This document shows positions 29,750 through 39,542 of a stretch of DNA of 64,000 nucleotides, piece by piece. How positions within the stretch are numbered: position 1 is the first letter of the stretch; each line of letters opens with the position of its first letter. The stretch is taken from contig NZ_MLYR01000046.1 of assembly GCF_001866655.1 (NCBI RefSeq), positions 1-64,000 of the forward strand. Direction: 5' to 3'. Origin of the DNA: Bacillus sp. MUM 116. GTDB lineage: Bacteria; Bacillota; Bacilli; Bacillales; Cytobacillaceae. The notes under the pieces are model-generated. The model was not told the DNA's origin. It saw only the letters and a list, made by a program, of their open reading frames with translations, and did not search any database. The translations under genes were made by a program, and so were the position numbers.

Positions 29750-31826
29750 AGCTTTGTTGCTCTTCTTTGTAATCACAATTTGGACACTGGACTTGAACAC
29801 CTTTTTTTAATTTCTTCTCAACTAGATACGAATCACATTTCGGGCAGTTTCTTGGCAACGGTTTATCCCATGAAATGAAATCACATTCAGGGAAGCGATT
29901 GCATCCATAGAAAAGGCGTTTCTTCTTACTTTTTCTTTCGATAATGGATCCTTCTTTACAATTTGGACAAGTAACTCCAATTTCCTTGACAATTGGCTTT
30001 GTATTTCGGCAGTCCGGAAAATTGCTGCAGGCCATAAATTTTCCGTATCGTCCCATTTTAAAAACCATTGGGCTTCCACAATTTTCACAATCCTCACCTG
30101 CAGGTTCATCTTTTATTTCAACCGATTCCATTTCCTTTTCGGCTTTCTCTAAATCAATCTTAAAGTCCTTGTAAAATTCATGGATAATTTCCACCCAAGG
30201 GACTTTGCCGTCTTCAATATAATCTAATCCCTTCTCCATCCGGGCGGTAAATGCAACATCCAGAATATCGCGGAAGAATTCTAGAATCGATTCTGTGATA
30301 ATCTCTCCTAATTCAGTTGGCACAAAACGTTTGTTATCAAGGGCGACATATCCCCTTTTTTGAATCGTATCCAATGTTGGGGCATATGTAGATGGACGGC
30401 CGATGCCAAGTTCCTCAAGGGTTTTGACGAGCCTTGCTTCCGTGTATCTTGGCGGAGGCTGCGTGAAGTGCTGCTTTGGTTCAATATCCTTTTTGAACAC
30501 TTCGTCGCCCTCTTTTAAATCTGGAAGCATATTATTTCTTTCTTCTACTTGATCGTCACTGCCCTCCACATACACCTTCATAAATCCCGGAAATTTAATT
30601 TTCGAACCTGTTGCCCGGAATAGAACCTTACCATTCTGTAAATCCACACTCATCGTATCCATTACAGCCTGGGCCATTTGACTGGCCAAAAAACGTTCCC
30701 AAATTAATTTATATAGGCGTAATTGGTCTCTCGATAAATATTCTTTTAAACTGTTCGGATCCCTATATGTGCTGGTCGGACGAATTGCTTCGTGTGCATC
30801 CTGAGCCCCAGCTTGTTTTTTCTCTTTTCTTTGCTGCTCTTTTAAATATTGCTCACCATATTCTTTTAAAATATATTCAGACGCCTCTGCTTGGGCAACA
30901 TCCGAGATACGGGTTGAGTCTGTTCTCATATATGTAATGAGACCGACTGTTCCTTCTTTGCCAAGTTCTATCCCTTCATACAACTGCTGTGCCAACATCA
31001 TGGTTTTTTTAGCACGAAAATTAAGTTTCCGCGCTGCTTCCTGCTGTAAGGAAGAAGTGATGAACGGCGGAGCAGGATTTCTTTTCCGCTCTTTCTTTGT
31101 GACAGCGGTTACCGTAAATTGATTACCTTCGATCAGATTTAAAACATTTTGAACATCATCTTCCGAACGTAATTCAGTTTTTTCTTCACCCAAAATCGAA
31201 TGGAAACCGGCACGGAATTGATTTTTCCCTTTTACTACTTCACTTTCAATAGTCCAATATTCTTCAGGAACAAAGGCTTGAATTTCCTTTTCCCTGTCAA
31301 TAATCAACCTTACGGCAACAGATTGAACCCGGCCTGCGCTTAACCCTTTTTTGACCTTTTTCCAAAGCAGCGGGCTAATATTATAACCAACCAAGCGGTC
31401 AAGAATCCGTCGGGCCTGCTGGGCATCGACAAGGTCCATATTGATTGGACGGGGGTGCTTAAAGGATTCCTTTATAGCATCCTTAGTAATTTCATTGAAG
31501 ACCACACGGCAGTCAGAATGTATATCAACATCCAAGCTATGGGCAAGATGCCATGCAATAGCCTCCCCTTCGCGGTCGGGGTCAGCCGCCAGATAGACTT
31601 TCTTCGCTTTTTTAGCAGCGGATTTTAATTCCTTAAGAACAGGACCTTTCCCGCGAATGGTTATATATTTGGGCTCATAGCTTTTTTCAACATCTACGCC
31701 CATTTGGCTTCTTGGCAGGTCACGGACATGACCCATCGATGCTTTTACTTTATATTTATTTCCCAGATACCGTTCAATCGTTTTCGCTTTTGCTGGCGAT
31801 TCTACGATTACAAGATAATCAGACAT
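29748..31826 (-). CDS. topA: DNA topoisomerase I
   Basis: Type IA topoisomerase that relaxes negative supercoils; 692 residues. The TOPRIM domain has [13 protein letters not shown] and [15 protein letters not shown]. The active-site Tyr lies in [14 protein letters not shown] near 300. The C-terminus carries three four-cysteine zinc ribbons (CENC...CSNFPDC, CPNC...CNRFPEC, CPKC...CPNC). SD AAGGAGG. The upstream 460 bases are AT-rich and non-coding. Confidence 0.97.
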   Translation of the reverse strand: MSDYLVIVESPAKAKTIERYLGNKYKVKASMGHVRDLPRSQMGVDVEKSYEPKYITIRGKGPVLKELKSAAKKAKKVYLAADPDREGEAIAWHLAHSLDVDIHSDCRVVFNEITKDAIKESFKHPRPINMDLVDAQQARRILDRLVGYNISPLLWKKVKKGLSAGRVQSVAVRLIIDREKEIQAFVPEEYWTIESEVVKGKNQFRAGFHSILGEEKTELRSEDDVQNVLNLIEGNQFTVTAVTKKERKRNPAPPFITSSLQQEAARKLNFRAKKTMMLAQQLYEGIELGKEGTVGLITYMRTDSTRISDVAQAEASEYILKEYGEQYLKEQQRKEKKQAGAQDAHEAIRPTSTYRDPNSLKEYLSRDQLRLYKLIWERFLASQMAQAVMDTMSVDLQNGKVLFRATGSKIKFPGFMKVYVEGSDDQVEERNNMLPDLKEGDEVFKKDIEPKQHFTQPPPRYTEARLVKTLEELGIGRPSTYAPTLDTIQKRGYVALDNKRFVPTELGEIITESILEFFRDILDVAFTARMEKGLDYIEDGKVPWVEIIHEFYKDFKIDLEKAEKEMESVEIKDEPAGEDCENCGSPMVFKMGRYGKFMACSNFPDCRNTKPIVKEIGVTCPNCKEGSIIERKSKKKRLFYGCNRFPECDFISWDKPLPRNCPKCDSYLVEKKLKKGVQVQCPNCDYKEEQQS

Positions 31827-32288
31827 TCAAGTAATCCTCCTTAAGAGGGATAGAAGAACTGTGGAAGCGCCTTAAAATCGGCAAAAGCCTGTTTCTAAGA
31901 TGCTTACAATTTGACAAGCTTTCCTTTTATTCCAGTATTAAAAATATGGATTGGAAAAATACTTTACAAAAATGACTTATCCCAAAGTTTTCGTTTTATC
32001 GACAATATTATTTTGCTGATATTCAAATTATGCTTAAAATGAAAAATAAATATCAAAATATCCATTATTATTGAACATATTCCTTGATCTTGTCAATGAA
32101 CATGTCATTTTAAGAAATCGTTGTTACCTGTTACGATTCATTTTTCCATGAAACTTCTGATGGAAAATGTATAACAGAATAGAAATAATTTCAAGTTATT
32201 TTAGGTAATTTCTCCAAAAAATACGAAAAAACCTTCTATTTTTCAAATTTTTTAGTCATTATTTGCTTCAATATTGGTAAATAGGGTT
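31827..32288. other. 462-base non-coding AT-rich gap between dprA and topA
   Basis: No open frame with homology or a good start is visible. The gap holds a plausible topA promoter (32067-32096). A short GGAAGCGCCTT word at 31863-31873 equals the left end of the dispersed palindromic repeat, possibly a relic. The rest is AT-rich with no strong stem-loop; I found no clear dprA terminator. Confidence 0.6.
32067..32096 (-). promoter_or_regulatory. Candidate sigma-A promoter of topA
   Basis: Minus strand TTGACA (32091-32096, perfect -35), 18-base spacer, AATAAT (32067-32072). It would give an untranslated leader of about 235 bases before topA, unusually long. A weaker alternative nearer the gene, TTGTAA-N17-TATTTT, is also present. 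Confidence 0.45.
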
Positions 32289-33179
32289 TTATAATTTCAG
32301 CTCTTCTAAAATATCTTCCGCACTTGTCACAAGCTTTGCTCCTTGCTGAATTAGATCATTTGTCCCCATAGAAAAGGGATTAAAAATACTTCCTGGGAGT
32401 GAAAAAACCTCACGCCCTTCATTCACTGCATAATTCGCTGTTATTAGCGAGCCGCTTTTACGCTTAGCTTCTATTATAAAAGTGCCATTTGAAAGTCCGC
32501 TGATAATTCGATTTCGGGCGGGAAAATGCCATTTAAGCGGCTTTGTGTCAGGTGGATATTCTGAAACAATCAAATGATTTTTCATCATCTCCAATGCCAG
32601 ATTCATATTTTCCTTTGGATAAATATGATAAATTCCTCCAGCGATTACGCCAATCGTCTTCCCGCCATTTTTAATGGCAGTTTCATGTGCCAAGGCATCA
32701 ATTCCTTTGGCAAGTCCACTGACAATCAGGATCCCTTCATCAATTAATTTAGGAAATAAAAGCCGGATTGCATTTTTTCCATAAAGCGTTGCCTGCCTCG
32801 ATCCCACAACTGCCAGCTTAGGCTGTTTTTCCAATAAAGATACATTTCCCTTTGCAAATAGTGCCCATGGAGGCTGATAAATCTCTTTTAAAACAGCTGG
32901 GTACTCCTTGTCAAAAATCGAAATTACAGTAATTTCATTTGTTTCATATTGGCGAATTTGTTCATGAATGATTTCAGATTGGAAAGTAATAATTGAAGGC
33001 TGTCCCGTCTCTTGAAAGGTATTTAATAGCGGAAATGAAGATTGTTGTTGTAGTGATTGTGGTCGCAGGTGATAGAGAGAATGGAGAGTGGGATCTTTTT
33101 TCAACATTTGATAGACAGCATTCCATGAAATATTGGGGTAATGGAGCAAGTGAATTAATTTTTCCTTAAAATCGTCCAA
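32289..33179 (-). CDS. dprA: DNA-processing protein DprA (Smf)
   Basis: DprA loads RecA onto incoming single-stranded DNA during natural transformation. The 296-residue protein has an N-terminal SAM-like helical region and the Rossmann-like core (AVVGSRQATLYGKNAI, then SGLAKGIDALAHETAI and SEYPPDTKPLKWHFPARNRIISG). The C-terminal winged-helix of longer DprA proteins is absent, as in B. subtilis. The start is TTG with GGGAGG upstream. A small inserted element lies immediately upstream, so its promoter may be affected. Confidence 0.94.
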   Translation of the reverse strand: MDDFKEKLIHLLHYPNISWNAVYQMLKKDPTLHSLYHLRPQSLQQQSSFPLLNTFQETGQPSIITFQSEIIHEQIRQYETNEITVISIFDKEYPAVLKEIYQPPWALFAKGNVSLLEKQPKLAVVGSRQATLYGKNAIRLLFPKLIDEGILIVSGLAKGIDALAHETAIKNGGKTIGVIAGGIYHIYPKENMNLALEMMKNHLIVSEYPPDTKPLKWHFPARNRIISGLSNGTFIIEAKRKSGSLITANYAVNEGREVFSLPGSIFNPFSMGTNDLIQQGAKLVTSAEDILEELKL

Positions 33180-33205
33180 GATTGGATCCTCCCTTTTTAA
33201 TTTTT

Positions 33206-33394
33206 GGCTGTGTTAAACTAGTCTGTTGATTTCAGCTCCAGGCACTTCGCGCACCTTAGGGCGGGTCCGAGGAGTCTCCTCGTCGCTTACGCTCCTGTGG
33301 GGTCTCCTCAGCCCCGTACTCCAGCAGGAGTCTTGGTACCTTCCACTCCAGTCAACAATGTGTTAAAAAATCAACAACGTCCTTTAACACAGCC
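33206..33394. mobile_element. Small non-autonomous inserted element (MITE-like) with 12-bp TIRs
   Basis: The 189-bp segment is bounded by perfect 12-bp terminal inverted repeats GGCTGTGTTAAA (33206-33217) and TTTAACACAGCC (33383-33394). It is flanked by the direct repeat TAATTTTT on both sides (33198-33205 and 33395-33402), an 8-bp target duplication. A second inverted pair TGTTGATTT/AAATCAACA lies just inside. It is GC-richer than its surroundings and has no transposase. Insertion is between sucD and dprA, just upstream of dprA. The mobilising transposase family is unknown; 8-bp duplications occur in several IS families. Confidence 0.8.
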
Positions 33395-33416
33395 TAATTT
33401 TTTTAAGTAGAAGAAA

Positions 33417-33442
33417 TAGCCCCTCACAGTATGAGGGACTAT
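33417..33442 (-). terminator. Likely terminator of sucC-sucD
   Basis: Minus strand stem TAGTCCCTCA/TGAGGGGCTA with one mismatch, 5-nt loop and a TTTCTTC tail, about 30 bases past the sucD stop codon. Confidence 0.6.
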
Positions 33443-33474
33443 CTGTTGGTCTTAGTTGTCTTCTATGTTAGTTC

Positions 33475-34377
33475 TTAGTGCGTTTTGCACTTTTCATATA
33501 AGCCTTGTTCTTTTAATACTTCGATTAATGTTTCACCCATTACAGATGGAGTGTCAGCCACTTTAATGCCGCATTCGTTCATGACACGGATTTTTTCGTC
33601 AGCTGTTCCTTTACCGCCTGAAATGATGGCACCTGCATGGCCCATACGCTTTCCTGGAGGTGCAGTACGTCCGCCGATAAAGCCGACAACTGGTTTTGTC
33701 ATGTTTGCTTTAACCCACTGAGCTGCTTCTTCTTCTGCTGTACCGCCGATTTCACCAATCATAATAACTGCATAAGTTTCAGGGTCTTCATTAAATGCTT
33801 TTAAAACATCAATAAAGTTTGTACCATTTACAGGGTCTCCACCAATACCAACAGCTGTTGTTTGACCGATACCAGCTTGTGTTAATTGATGAACCGCTTC
33901 GTATGTTAATGTTCCGGAGCGTGAAACAACACCAACATGGCCCTTAGTATGAATGTATCCAGGCATAATGCCAATTTTACACTCGTCAGCAGTAATAACA
34001 CCTGGACAGTTAGGACCAACAAGACGAGTTTTCTTGCCTTCCATATAACGTTTTACTTTAACCATATCCAATACAGGAATATGTTCAGTAATACAAATAG
34101 CCAGATCTAATTCTGCATCCACAGCTTCAATGATAGAATCTGCTGCAAATGGTGCAGGAACATAAATAACTGAAGCAGTAGCGCCTGTAGCATCAACAGC
34201 TTCTTTAACTGTGTTAAATACAGGTACTCCTTCTACCTCTTGTCCACCTTTACCAGGTGAGGTGCCCCCAACAATTTTTGTACCGTATTCAAGCATTTGT
34301 TTAGTATGGAAACGAGCCGTTCCACCTGTGATCCCTTGAACAATTACTTTGGTATCTTTATTAATAAAAACGCTCAC
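33475..34377 (-). CDS. sucD: Succinyl-CoA synthetase alpha subunit
   Basis: SucD (300 residues) carries the CoA site and the phospho-histidine of the TCA-cycle enzyme that makes ATP/GTP from succinyl-CoA. [15 protein letters not shown] is the CoA-binding start. [22 protein letters not shown] and the active-site His in [13 protein letters not shown] (near residue 246) follow. The start is GTG with AAAGGGG upstream. Co-transcribed with sucC. Confidence 0.97.
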   Translation of the reverse strand: MSVFINKDTKVIVQGITGGTARFHTKQMLEYGTKIVGGTSPGKGGQEVEGVPVFNTVKEAVDATGATASVIYVPAPFAADSIIEAVDAELDLAICITEHIPVLDMVKVKRYMEGKKTRLVGPNCPGVITADECKIGIMPGYIHTKGHVGVVSRSGTLTYEAVHQLTQAGIGQTTAVGIGGDPVNGTNFIDVLKAFNEDPETYAVIMIGEIGGTAEEEAAQWVKANMTKPVVGFIGGRTAPPGKRMGHAGAIISGGKGTADEKIRVMNECGIKVADTPSVMGETLIEVLKEQGLYEKCKTH

Positions 34378-34400
34378 GTTAATTCCCCTTTCTTAAGATC

Positions 34401-35561
34401 CTATTTCACTAATGAAACGATTTTTTGTGCTCCGTCTGCCATGGATTCAGCAGCAGTAATGTTTAGGCCTGACTCTTTAAGGATTTTCTTTCCTAAATCA
34501 ACATTTGTTCCTTCTAAACGAACAACTAGAGGAATAGAAAGACCAACTTGTTTTGCCGCCTCGACAACACCCTCAGCAATAACATCACACTTCATGATTC
34601 CACCAAAGATATTAACAAAAATACCTTTTACGTTTGGATCTGAAAGGATAATTTTGAATGCTTCTGTTACCTTTTCAGCTGTTGCACCGCCCCCAACATC
34701 AAGGAAGTTAGCAGGATCTCCGCCGTAATGTTTTACAATATCCATAGTTGCCATTGCAAGACCGGCACCGTTAACCATACAACCGATGTTTCCGTCTAAC
34801 GCGATGTAGCTTAAATCGTATTTAGATGCTTCGATTTCTTTTGTATCTTCCTCTTCAAGGTCACGATATTCTAAAACATCTTTTTGGCGATATAGTGCAT
34901 TAGAGTCAAAGTTTAATTTTGCATCTAACGCCATAACTTTTCCGTCACCAGTTACAACTAATGGATTGATTTCAGCAATCGAGCAGTCCTTTTCAACAAA
35001 AGCATTGTATAAACCAGTCATGAACTTAACAGCTTGGTTAACTAATTCTTTTGGGATATTGATATTGAATGCGATACGACGTGCTTGATATGGCATTAAG
35101 CCAAGAATCGGATCGATTACTTCTTTAAAAATTTTCTCAGGGCTATTTGCCGCAACTTCTTCAATTTCTGTTCCGCCCTCTTCAGAAGCCATTAACACTA
35201 CAGCAGAAGTTGCACGGTCTAATACTAAACCAACATAGTATTCTTTTTTAATATCGCAGCCTTCCTCAATAAGCAAGCGTTTTACTTCCTTACCTTCAGG
35301 ACCTGTTTGGTGTGTTACTAAGGTTTTACCAAGAATTTCGTTTGCATATGTACGAACTTCATCAAGGTTTTTTGCCACTTTAACACCGCCGGCTTTACCT
35401 CGTCCGCCAGCATGGATTTGCGCTTTAACAACGCATACTTGTGTGCCTAGTTCTTTTGCAGCTTCCACCGCTTCTTCAACTGTGAACGCGACTTTACCAT
35501 TTGGAACTGCTACCCCATATTTTCTGAGGATTTCTTTCCCCTGATACTCATGGATATTCAT
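34401..35561 (-). CDS. sucC: Succinyl-CoA synthetase beta subunit
   Basis: SucC (386 residues) has the ATP-grasp domain that binds nucleotide and succinate. Motifs: [50 protein letters not shown] and [12 protein letters not shown]. The ATG at 35561 is preferred to 35579: GGAGG lies just before it and it begins with the family N-terminus. 23 bases upstream of sucD. Confidence 0.97.
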   Translation of the reverse strand: MNIHEYQGKEILRKYGVAVPNGKVAFTVEEAVEAAKELGTQVCVVKAQIHAGGRGKAGGVKVAKNLDEVRTYANEILGKTLVTHQTGPEGKEVKRLLIEEGCDIKKEYYVGLVLDRATSAVVLMASEEGGTEIEEVAANSPEKIFKEVIDPILGLMPYQARRIAFNINIPKELVNQAVKFMTGLYNAFVEKDCSIAEINPLVVTGDGKVMALDAKLNFDSNALYRQKDVLEYRDLEEEDTKEIEASKYDLSYIALDGNIGCMVNGAGLAMATMDIVKHYGGDPANFLDVGGGATAEKVTEAFKIILSDPNVKGIFVNIFGGIMKCDVIAEGVVEAAKQVGLSIPLVVRLEGTNVDLGKKILKESGLNITAAESMADGAQKIVSLVK

Positions 35562-35606
35562 TTCCCATCCTCCTATCAAACTCTTCTAAAAATTGACTCC
35601 GTTTAC

Positions 35607-35635
35607 ATTGTATATAATGTCACATACCTTGTCCA
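35607..35635 (-). promoter_or_regulatory. Candidate sigma-A promoter of sucC-sucD
   Basis: Minus strand -35 TGGACA (35630-35635), 17-base spacer and -10 TACAAT (35607-35612), 46 bases before sucC. An overlapping pair TTGGTG-N17-TATATA and a TATAAT box further upstream suggest more than one start site. Confidence 0.5.
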
Positions 35636-35747
35636 CCAATATACTTAAAAATTATATTCATTATACAAATACAATTTTAACCAATGTTAAATTGCCTGTT
35701 TTCGTCATATAATTCCTTCCATTTATGGTAGACAATTGTTTTATAGA

Positions 35748-35776
35748 AATAATAAAAACAGGCCTAGGCCTGTTTA
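35748..35776 (-). terminator. Terminator of rnhB
   Basis: Minus strand stem AAACAGGCC/GGCCTGTTT (35756-35764 with 35767-35775) and a TTTATTATTTC tail, about 40 bases past the rnhB stop codon. Confidence 0.8.
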
Positions 35777-35813
35777 ATATCATTTACCCTTTATCCTTTT
35801 TTATGTGCTTCCA

Positions 35814-36590
35814 TCAATATTTTGCAATAGAATCTTTAATGGGTGCAAAACTTTTTCGATGGTAAGGGGTAATCCCATGCTGTTCTATGGCTAAAATATG
35901 TTCTTTCGTGCCATAGCCCATGTTATGTTGAAATCCATATTCAGGAAACTCTATCGATAATTCTATCATCAGTCTGTCCCTCGCAACCTTTGCAATGATG
36001 GAGGCTGCAGCAATGGAAACACTATTGGCATCCCCTTTAATGATCGACTCAGCAGGATAAGGGGTGTCAAGTTTCATGGCATCAATCAACAAAAAATCCG
36101 GTTTAGGCTCTAAGGACACAATCGCGGATTTCATCGCTTTTTTTGTCGCCTGATAAATATTTAGTTCATCAATCTCTTTTGCATGAACCATTGCAATACT
36201 AAAGGCAATTGCTTCTTTCCGAATGATTTTATCATATTCTTCCCGCTTTTTTTCAGTAAGTTTCTTGGAGTCATCAATACCCGGTAAGAAAAAATCTTCT
36301 GGTAAAATAACTGCGGCGCATACAACCGGACCAGCAAGCGGTCCTCTTCCGACTTCATCCACACCCGCAATAAGCTGAAACCCCTCAGCATGGTATTTTC
36401 GTTCATAGTGATTCATTTCAAAAAATTTCGCTTGAAGAAATTGCTCTTGTTCCTGTCTCTTTTTCCATTTCTTAATACAGGTTTGGACCCCTTTGCGCTC
36501 ATCATTTTCTAACATGAGTAAATAAGGATCCGATTCATCTGTTATCTTCATCAATTGTTGTTCAATTTCAGGAATCGATTGTTTTTTCAT
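35814..36590 (-). CDS. rnhB: Ribonuclease HII
   Basis: RNase HII (258 residues) removes single ribonucleotides and RNA primers from DNA. It has an N-terminal helical extension of about 70 residues typical of bacillar RnhB. The catalytic core is GVDEVGRGPLAGPVV (Asp-Glu pair), LLIDAMKLD and SIIAKVARDRLM. In B. subtilis ylqG and ylqH lie between rnhB and sucC; here they are absent and a terminator follows. Confidence 0.96.
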   Translation of the reverse strand: MKKQSIPEIEQQLMKITDESDPYLLMLENDERKGVQTCIKKWKKRQEQEQFLQAKFFEMNHYERKYHAEGFQLIAGVDEVGRGPLAGPVVCAAVILPEDFFLPGIDDSKKLTEKKREEYDKIIRKEAIAFSIAMVHAKEIDELNIYQATKKAMKSAIVSLEPKPDFLLIDAMKLDTPYPAESIIKGDANSVSIAAASIIAKVARDRLMIELSIEFPEYGFQHNMGYGTKEHILAIEQHGITPYHRKSFAPIKDSIAKY

Positions 36591-36643
36591 TTAGTTCACC
36601 TAGTTTTCCTCATAAATAAAGCTCCCCAAATGGAGAGCCAGAT

Positions 36644-37516
36644 TTATTTGGTTTCTTCGTTAGCAAATATATCTTTTGGCCGTTCAAACGTGATTGAACC
36701 GAATTTCTCGGATCTTACTTCCCGAATTACGAGCTCGGCTACTTTATCATAGTCCACTAAGCCTCCGGCCATTAAACAGCCCCTTAATTTCCCAATATGA
36801 TCAAACACTTCGACAACATCTTCCGGGACTGTATCAAGTTGATACCTCTCCTTTAAGCGTTCAGGGTAGTTTTTTTCCAAAAACTTGATGGTGTAAATCG
36901 TCAGCTCCTGCAGGTTTAAAAGCGTATCCTTGATTGCACCTGTAATCGCGAGCTTCATTCCGACCTCTTGGTCCTCAAATTTAGGCCATAATATCCCTGG
37001 GGTATCCAATAATTCCATCTCTTTACCGACTTTAATCCATTGCTGGGATTTTGTTACTCCCGGAGTATTGCCGGTTTTGGCAATATTTTTTTTGGCAAGC
37101 CGATTAATCAGCGTAGACTTACCTGCATTGGGAATCCCGACAATCATTGCCCGAATCGCCCTTGGTTTCACACCCCTAGCTTTTAACCGCGCAAATTTCT
37201 CTTTTAAAATTTCTTGAGCCGCATGAGCAATTTCTCTCATCCCGACTCCTGCATGTGAGTTAATCGCAAGTGCATGTATGCCCTTTTCGGCAAAAAAGGC
37301 AATCCATTCCTTTGTTGTCTCTTGGTCGGCCATATCTGCTTTATTCAATAAAACCAGTCTTGGTTTATGCTGAATAATTTCATCAATCATTGGATTCCTT
37401 GAAGAATATGGGATTCTTGCATCCACCAATTCAAAAATGATATCAACCAGCTTTAATTTCTCCGTGACCTCTCTGCGAGCCTTGGCCATGTGGCCCGGAA
37501 ACCATTGGATCGTCAA
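36644..37516 (-). CDS. rbgA: Ribosome biogenesis GTPase RbgA (YlqF)
   Basis: RbgA is a circularly permuted GTPase needed for a late step of 50S assembly. The G motifs appear in permuted order: G4 LLNKADMAD, then G1 GIPNAGKST, then G3 [11 protein letters not shown] start at the TTG at 37516 gives the family N-terminus [16 protein letters not shown] and a good spacing to GAGGTGG; a GTG at 37528 is possible. About 290 residues. Follows lepB by about 20 bases. Confidence 0.94.
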   Translation of the reverse strand: MTIQWFPGHMAKARREVTEKLKLVDIIFELVDARIPYSSRNPMIDEIIQHKPRLVLLNKADMADQETTKEWIAFFAEKGIHALAINSHAGVGMREIAHAAQEILKEKFARLKARGVKPRAIRAMIVGIPNAGKSTLINRLAKKNIAKTGNTPGVTKSQQWIKVGKEMELLDTPGILWPKFEDQEVGMKLAITGAIKDTLLNLQELTIYTIKFLEKNYPERLKERYQLDTVPEDVVEVFDHIGKLRGCLMAGGLVDYDKVAELVIREVRSEKFGSITFERPKDIFANEETK

Positions 37517-37538
37517 ATTAGCCACCACCTCTCATCTT

Positions 37539-38099
37539 CTATTTCACTTTGACAATATGTGCATCTTTAAGCGGCCAGTAAACAATGCTTGTTTTGCCGA
37601 TTACCTTGCTCATTGGGACGGCACCAATATGGCGGCTGTCCTTACTGAAACGACGATTATCTCCCATGACAAATAATTCACCCTTTGGAACGGTCTTTTG
37701 ACCAACAGCCGTTTCCTCAAGTTTAAATGACTCTGTTAATGGTCCATCTGTAACTTGTTTTTTATATTTATCTAAATATGGTTCTTTATACGCTTTCCCA
37801 TTTACATATAAAGTATCGTTTTTATATTCAATTCGGTCTCCAGGAAGGCCGATTACGCGTTTTATGTAATCTTTGTGCTCAGGAGCATGAAAAACAATGA
37901 TATCAAACCGATGCGGCTGCCCAACTTTGTAACTGAACTTATTTACAATCATTCGGTCCTGGTCTTTAAGTGTCGGCATCATCGACAATCCATCTACCAC
38001 AATTGGAGCAAATAAAAAATAGCGAATTACCGCCGCTAAGATTACCGCAATCAGAAGTGCTTTCGTCCATTCCCAAAGTTCATTTTTCTTTTTTGTCAT
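37539..38099 (-). CDS. lepB: Type I signal peptidase
   Basis: A 186-residue membrane-bound Sip-type signal peptidase that cleaves secretory signal peptides outside the membrane. One N-terminal membrane segment (about 13-31) is followed by the catalytic Ser39 in VDGLSMMPTL and Lys80 in YIKRVIGLPGD. VMGDNRRFSKDSR is the box E motif. It has its own sigma-A promoter (38134-38162). In B. subtilis no signal peptidase gene sits between rplS and rbgA; this arrangement is common elsewhere in the family. Confidence 0.95.
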   Translation of the reverse strand: MTKKKNELWEWTKALLIAVILAAVIRYFLFAPIVVDGLSMMPTLKDQDRMIVNKFSYKVGQPHRFDIIVFHAPEHKDYIKRVIGLPGDRIEYKNDTLYVNGKAYKEPYLDKYKKQVTDGPLTESFKLEETAVGQKTVPKGELFVMGDNRRFSKDSRHIGAVPMSKVIGKTSIVYWPLKDAHIVKVK

Positions 38100-38133
38100 T
38101 CATTTTCCCACCAATCTTTTGCTAAAAAATAAG

Positions 38134-38162
38134 TTTATAAAGCATATTTTACATAACTTCAA
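38134..38162 (-). promoter_or_regulatory. Sigma-A promoter of lepB
   Basis: Minus strand -35 TTGAAG (38157-38162), exactly 17 bases, -10 TATAAA (38134-38139), 35 bases before the lepB start. Confidence 0.7.
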
Positions 38163-38232
38163 GAGATTTAACACGATGGGACAAGTTTTTTAATTAAACT
38201 TTAATATTTTTATCAACATACTACCTGATTAA

Positions 38233-38267
38233 TGTCTAGCTCCAGCGCCTAGGAGCTTCAGCTTTTC
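38233..38267. repeat. Half copy (E) of the dispersed palindromic repeat
   Basis: TGTCTAGCTCCAGCGCCTAG matches the right end of copies A and C, then the match stops and the next bases are CTTCAGCTTTTCT, resembling the opposite outer end. It looks like a copy that lost its interior. It lies between the rplS terminator and lepB promoter. Confidence 0.6.
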
Positions 38268-38271
38268 TACA

Positions 38272-38303
38272 GAAAAAAGAGCTTGCAGAGCAAGCTCTTT
38301 TAT
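38272..38303 (-). terminator. Terminator of rplS
   Basis: 11-bp perfect stem AAAGAGCTTGC/GCAAGCTCTTT (38276-38286 with 38290-38300) with a 3-nt loop and T tail on the minus strand. Confidence 0.9.
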
Positions 38304-38310
38304 TTTCATA

Positions 38311-38655
38311 TTAACGAATTTCTTTAATTCTTGCTTTTTTACCACGAAGTTTACGCAAGTAGTAAAGCTTAGCACGGCGGACTTTACCGCGGCGAATTAC
38401 TTCTAGCTTCGCAATTTTTGGTGTGTTTACAGGGAAAGTACGTTCAACGCCTACTCCGTAAGAAACTTTACGAACTGTAAAAGTTTCGCTGATTCCACCA
38501 CCACGACGCTTAATCACGACACCTTCAAACAACTGAATACGTTCACGAGTACCCTCGATAACTTTTACGTGTACACGTACAGTATCCCCGGGACGGAACG
38601 CAGGAAGATCAGTGCGAAGTTGTTCTTTTGTGATTTCTTCGATTAATTTATGCAT
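38311..38655 (-). CDS. rplS: 50S ribosomal protein L19
   Basis: L19 (114 residues) lies at the 30S-50S interface, contacting the base of the A site region. Motifs [32 protein letters not shown] and [12 protein letters not shown] are diagnostic. The ATG at 38655 has AAGGAG nine bases upstream; a TTG at 38664 is an unlikely alternative. It has its own promoter and a roughly 106-nt leader. Confidence 0.97.
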   Translation of the reverse strand: MHKLIEEITKEQLRTDLPAFRPGDTVRVHVKVIEGTRERIQLFEGVVIKRRGGGISETFTVRKVSYGVGVERTFPVNTPKIAKLEVIRRGKVRRAKLYYLRKLRGKKARIKEIR

Positions 38656-38761
38656 CGTATTCAACTCCTTCCAACAGATGCTCTTGCATATCTATTTACC
38701 TATTTCTTGCAGCGGAACATCGTTATAAGACCAGCCTGACAAAATATCAGCTCAAGTCACA
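38656..38761 (-). promoter_or_regulatory. rplS 5' leader (candidate L19 leader RNA)
   Basis: The transcript from the promoter below has about 106 untranslated bases, including the complementary stretches AGCTGATATTTTGTCAGGCT. Bacilli carry a conserved structured L19 leader upstream of rplS thought to serve ribosomal protein autoregulation. Assignment here is by position and modest local complementarity. Confidence 0.4.
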
Positions 38762-38767
38762 AGAAGT

Positions 38768-38796
38768 ATCATAACATAAACAGTTTATCTGTGCAA
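38768..38796 (-). promoter_or_regulatory. Sigma-A promoter of rplS
   Basis: Minus strand -35 TTGCAC (38791-38796), 17-base spacer, -10 TATGAT (38768-38773), located a few bases past the trmD stop codon. Confidence 0.7.
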
Positions 38797-38798
38797 TA

Positions 38799-39542
38799 CT
38801 ATTCAGACTCATTTTTCACTTCTTGCAGCCATTTTTCCTGTTCACACGTCAATTCTATTTTGTCTAATAAATCCGGCCGGCGTAATAGCGTTCGCCTTAA
38901 AGCTTCTTTATTTCGCCACTCCTCTATTAACTTATGATTTCCGGATAATAAAACATCCGGAACCTTTACCCCGCGAAAATCAGCCGGACGTGTGTAATGC
39001 GGGTGTTCAAGAAGTCCTGTGCTAAAGGAGTCTTTCAAGTGGGATTCTTCGTTACCTAATACTTCCGGCAATAACCGTACAACACTATCAATGACAACCA
39101 TTGAGCCTAATTCTCCACCTGTCAAGACATAATCCCCGATGGATATTTCATCTGTCACAATGTGCTCACGAATTCTTTCATCATAGCCCTCATAATGTCC
39201 GCAAATGAAAATTAAATGTTCCTCGCGTGCCAATTCTTCCGCTTTTCTTTGGTCATACCGTGACCCCTGCGGGCAGAGTAAAATGACTTTCGGATTCAGA
39301 CTGGCTGCTTTTTCTTTTAGGTCCGCCACGGCATCAAAAATCGGCTGTGGCTTGAGAACCATTCCTGCACCGCCTCCATATGGATAGTCATCAACTGTGT
39401 TATGTTTGTTATCGGCATAGTCACGGAAGTTTACAACATTATACTCAACCGCAGATTTTTCTGCAGCCTTGTGTAAAATGGATTGCCCCAATACTCCTGT
39501 AAACATGTCCGGAAAAAGAGTGAGGATATCGATTTTCATCAT
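38799..39542 (-). CDS. trmD: tRNA (guanine-N1)-methyltransferase TrmD
   Basis: TrmD (247 residues) methylates G37 next to the anticodon with S-adenosylmethionine, preventing +1 frameshifting. It has the trefoil-knot SPOUT fold, with [15 protein letters not shown] at the start, [27 protein letters not shown] and [11 protein letters not shown]. Its start overlaps the rimM stop (ATGA). Part of the rpsP-khpA-ylqD-rimM-trmD set. Confidence 0.97.
   Translation of the reverse strand: MMKIDILTLFPDMFTGVLGQSILHKAAEKSAVEYNVVNFRDYADNKHNTVDDYPYGGGAGMVLKPQPIFDAVADLKEKAASLNPKVILLCPQGSRYDQRKAEELAREEHLIFICGHYEGYDERIREHIVTDEISIGDYVLTGGELGSMVVIDSVVRLLPEVLGNEESHLKDSFSTGLLEHPHYTRPADFRGVKVPDVLLSGNHKLIEEWRNKEALRRTLLRRPDLLDKIELTCEQEKWLQEVKNESE

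Noticed and set aside
31863-31873. GGAAGCGCCTT as a seventh repeat copy
   Set aside because: Eleven matching bases without the other end are not enough to call a copy.
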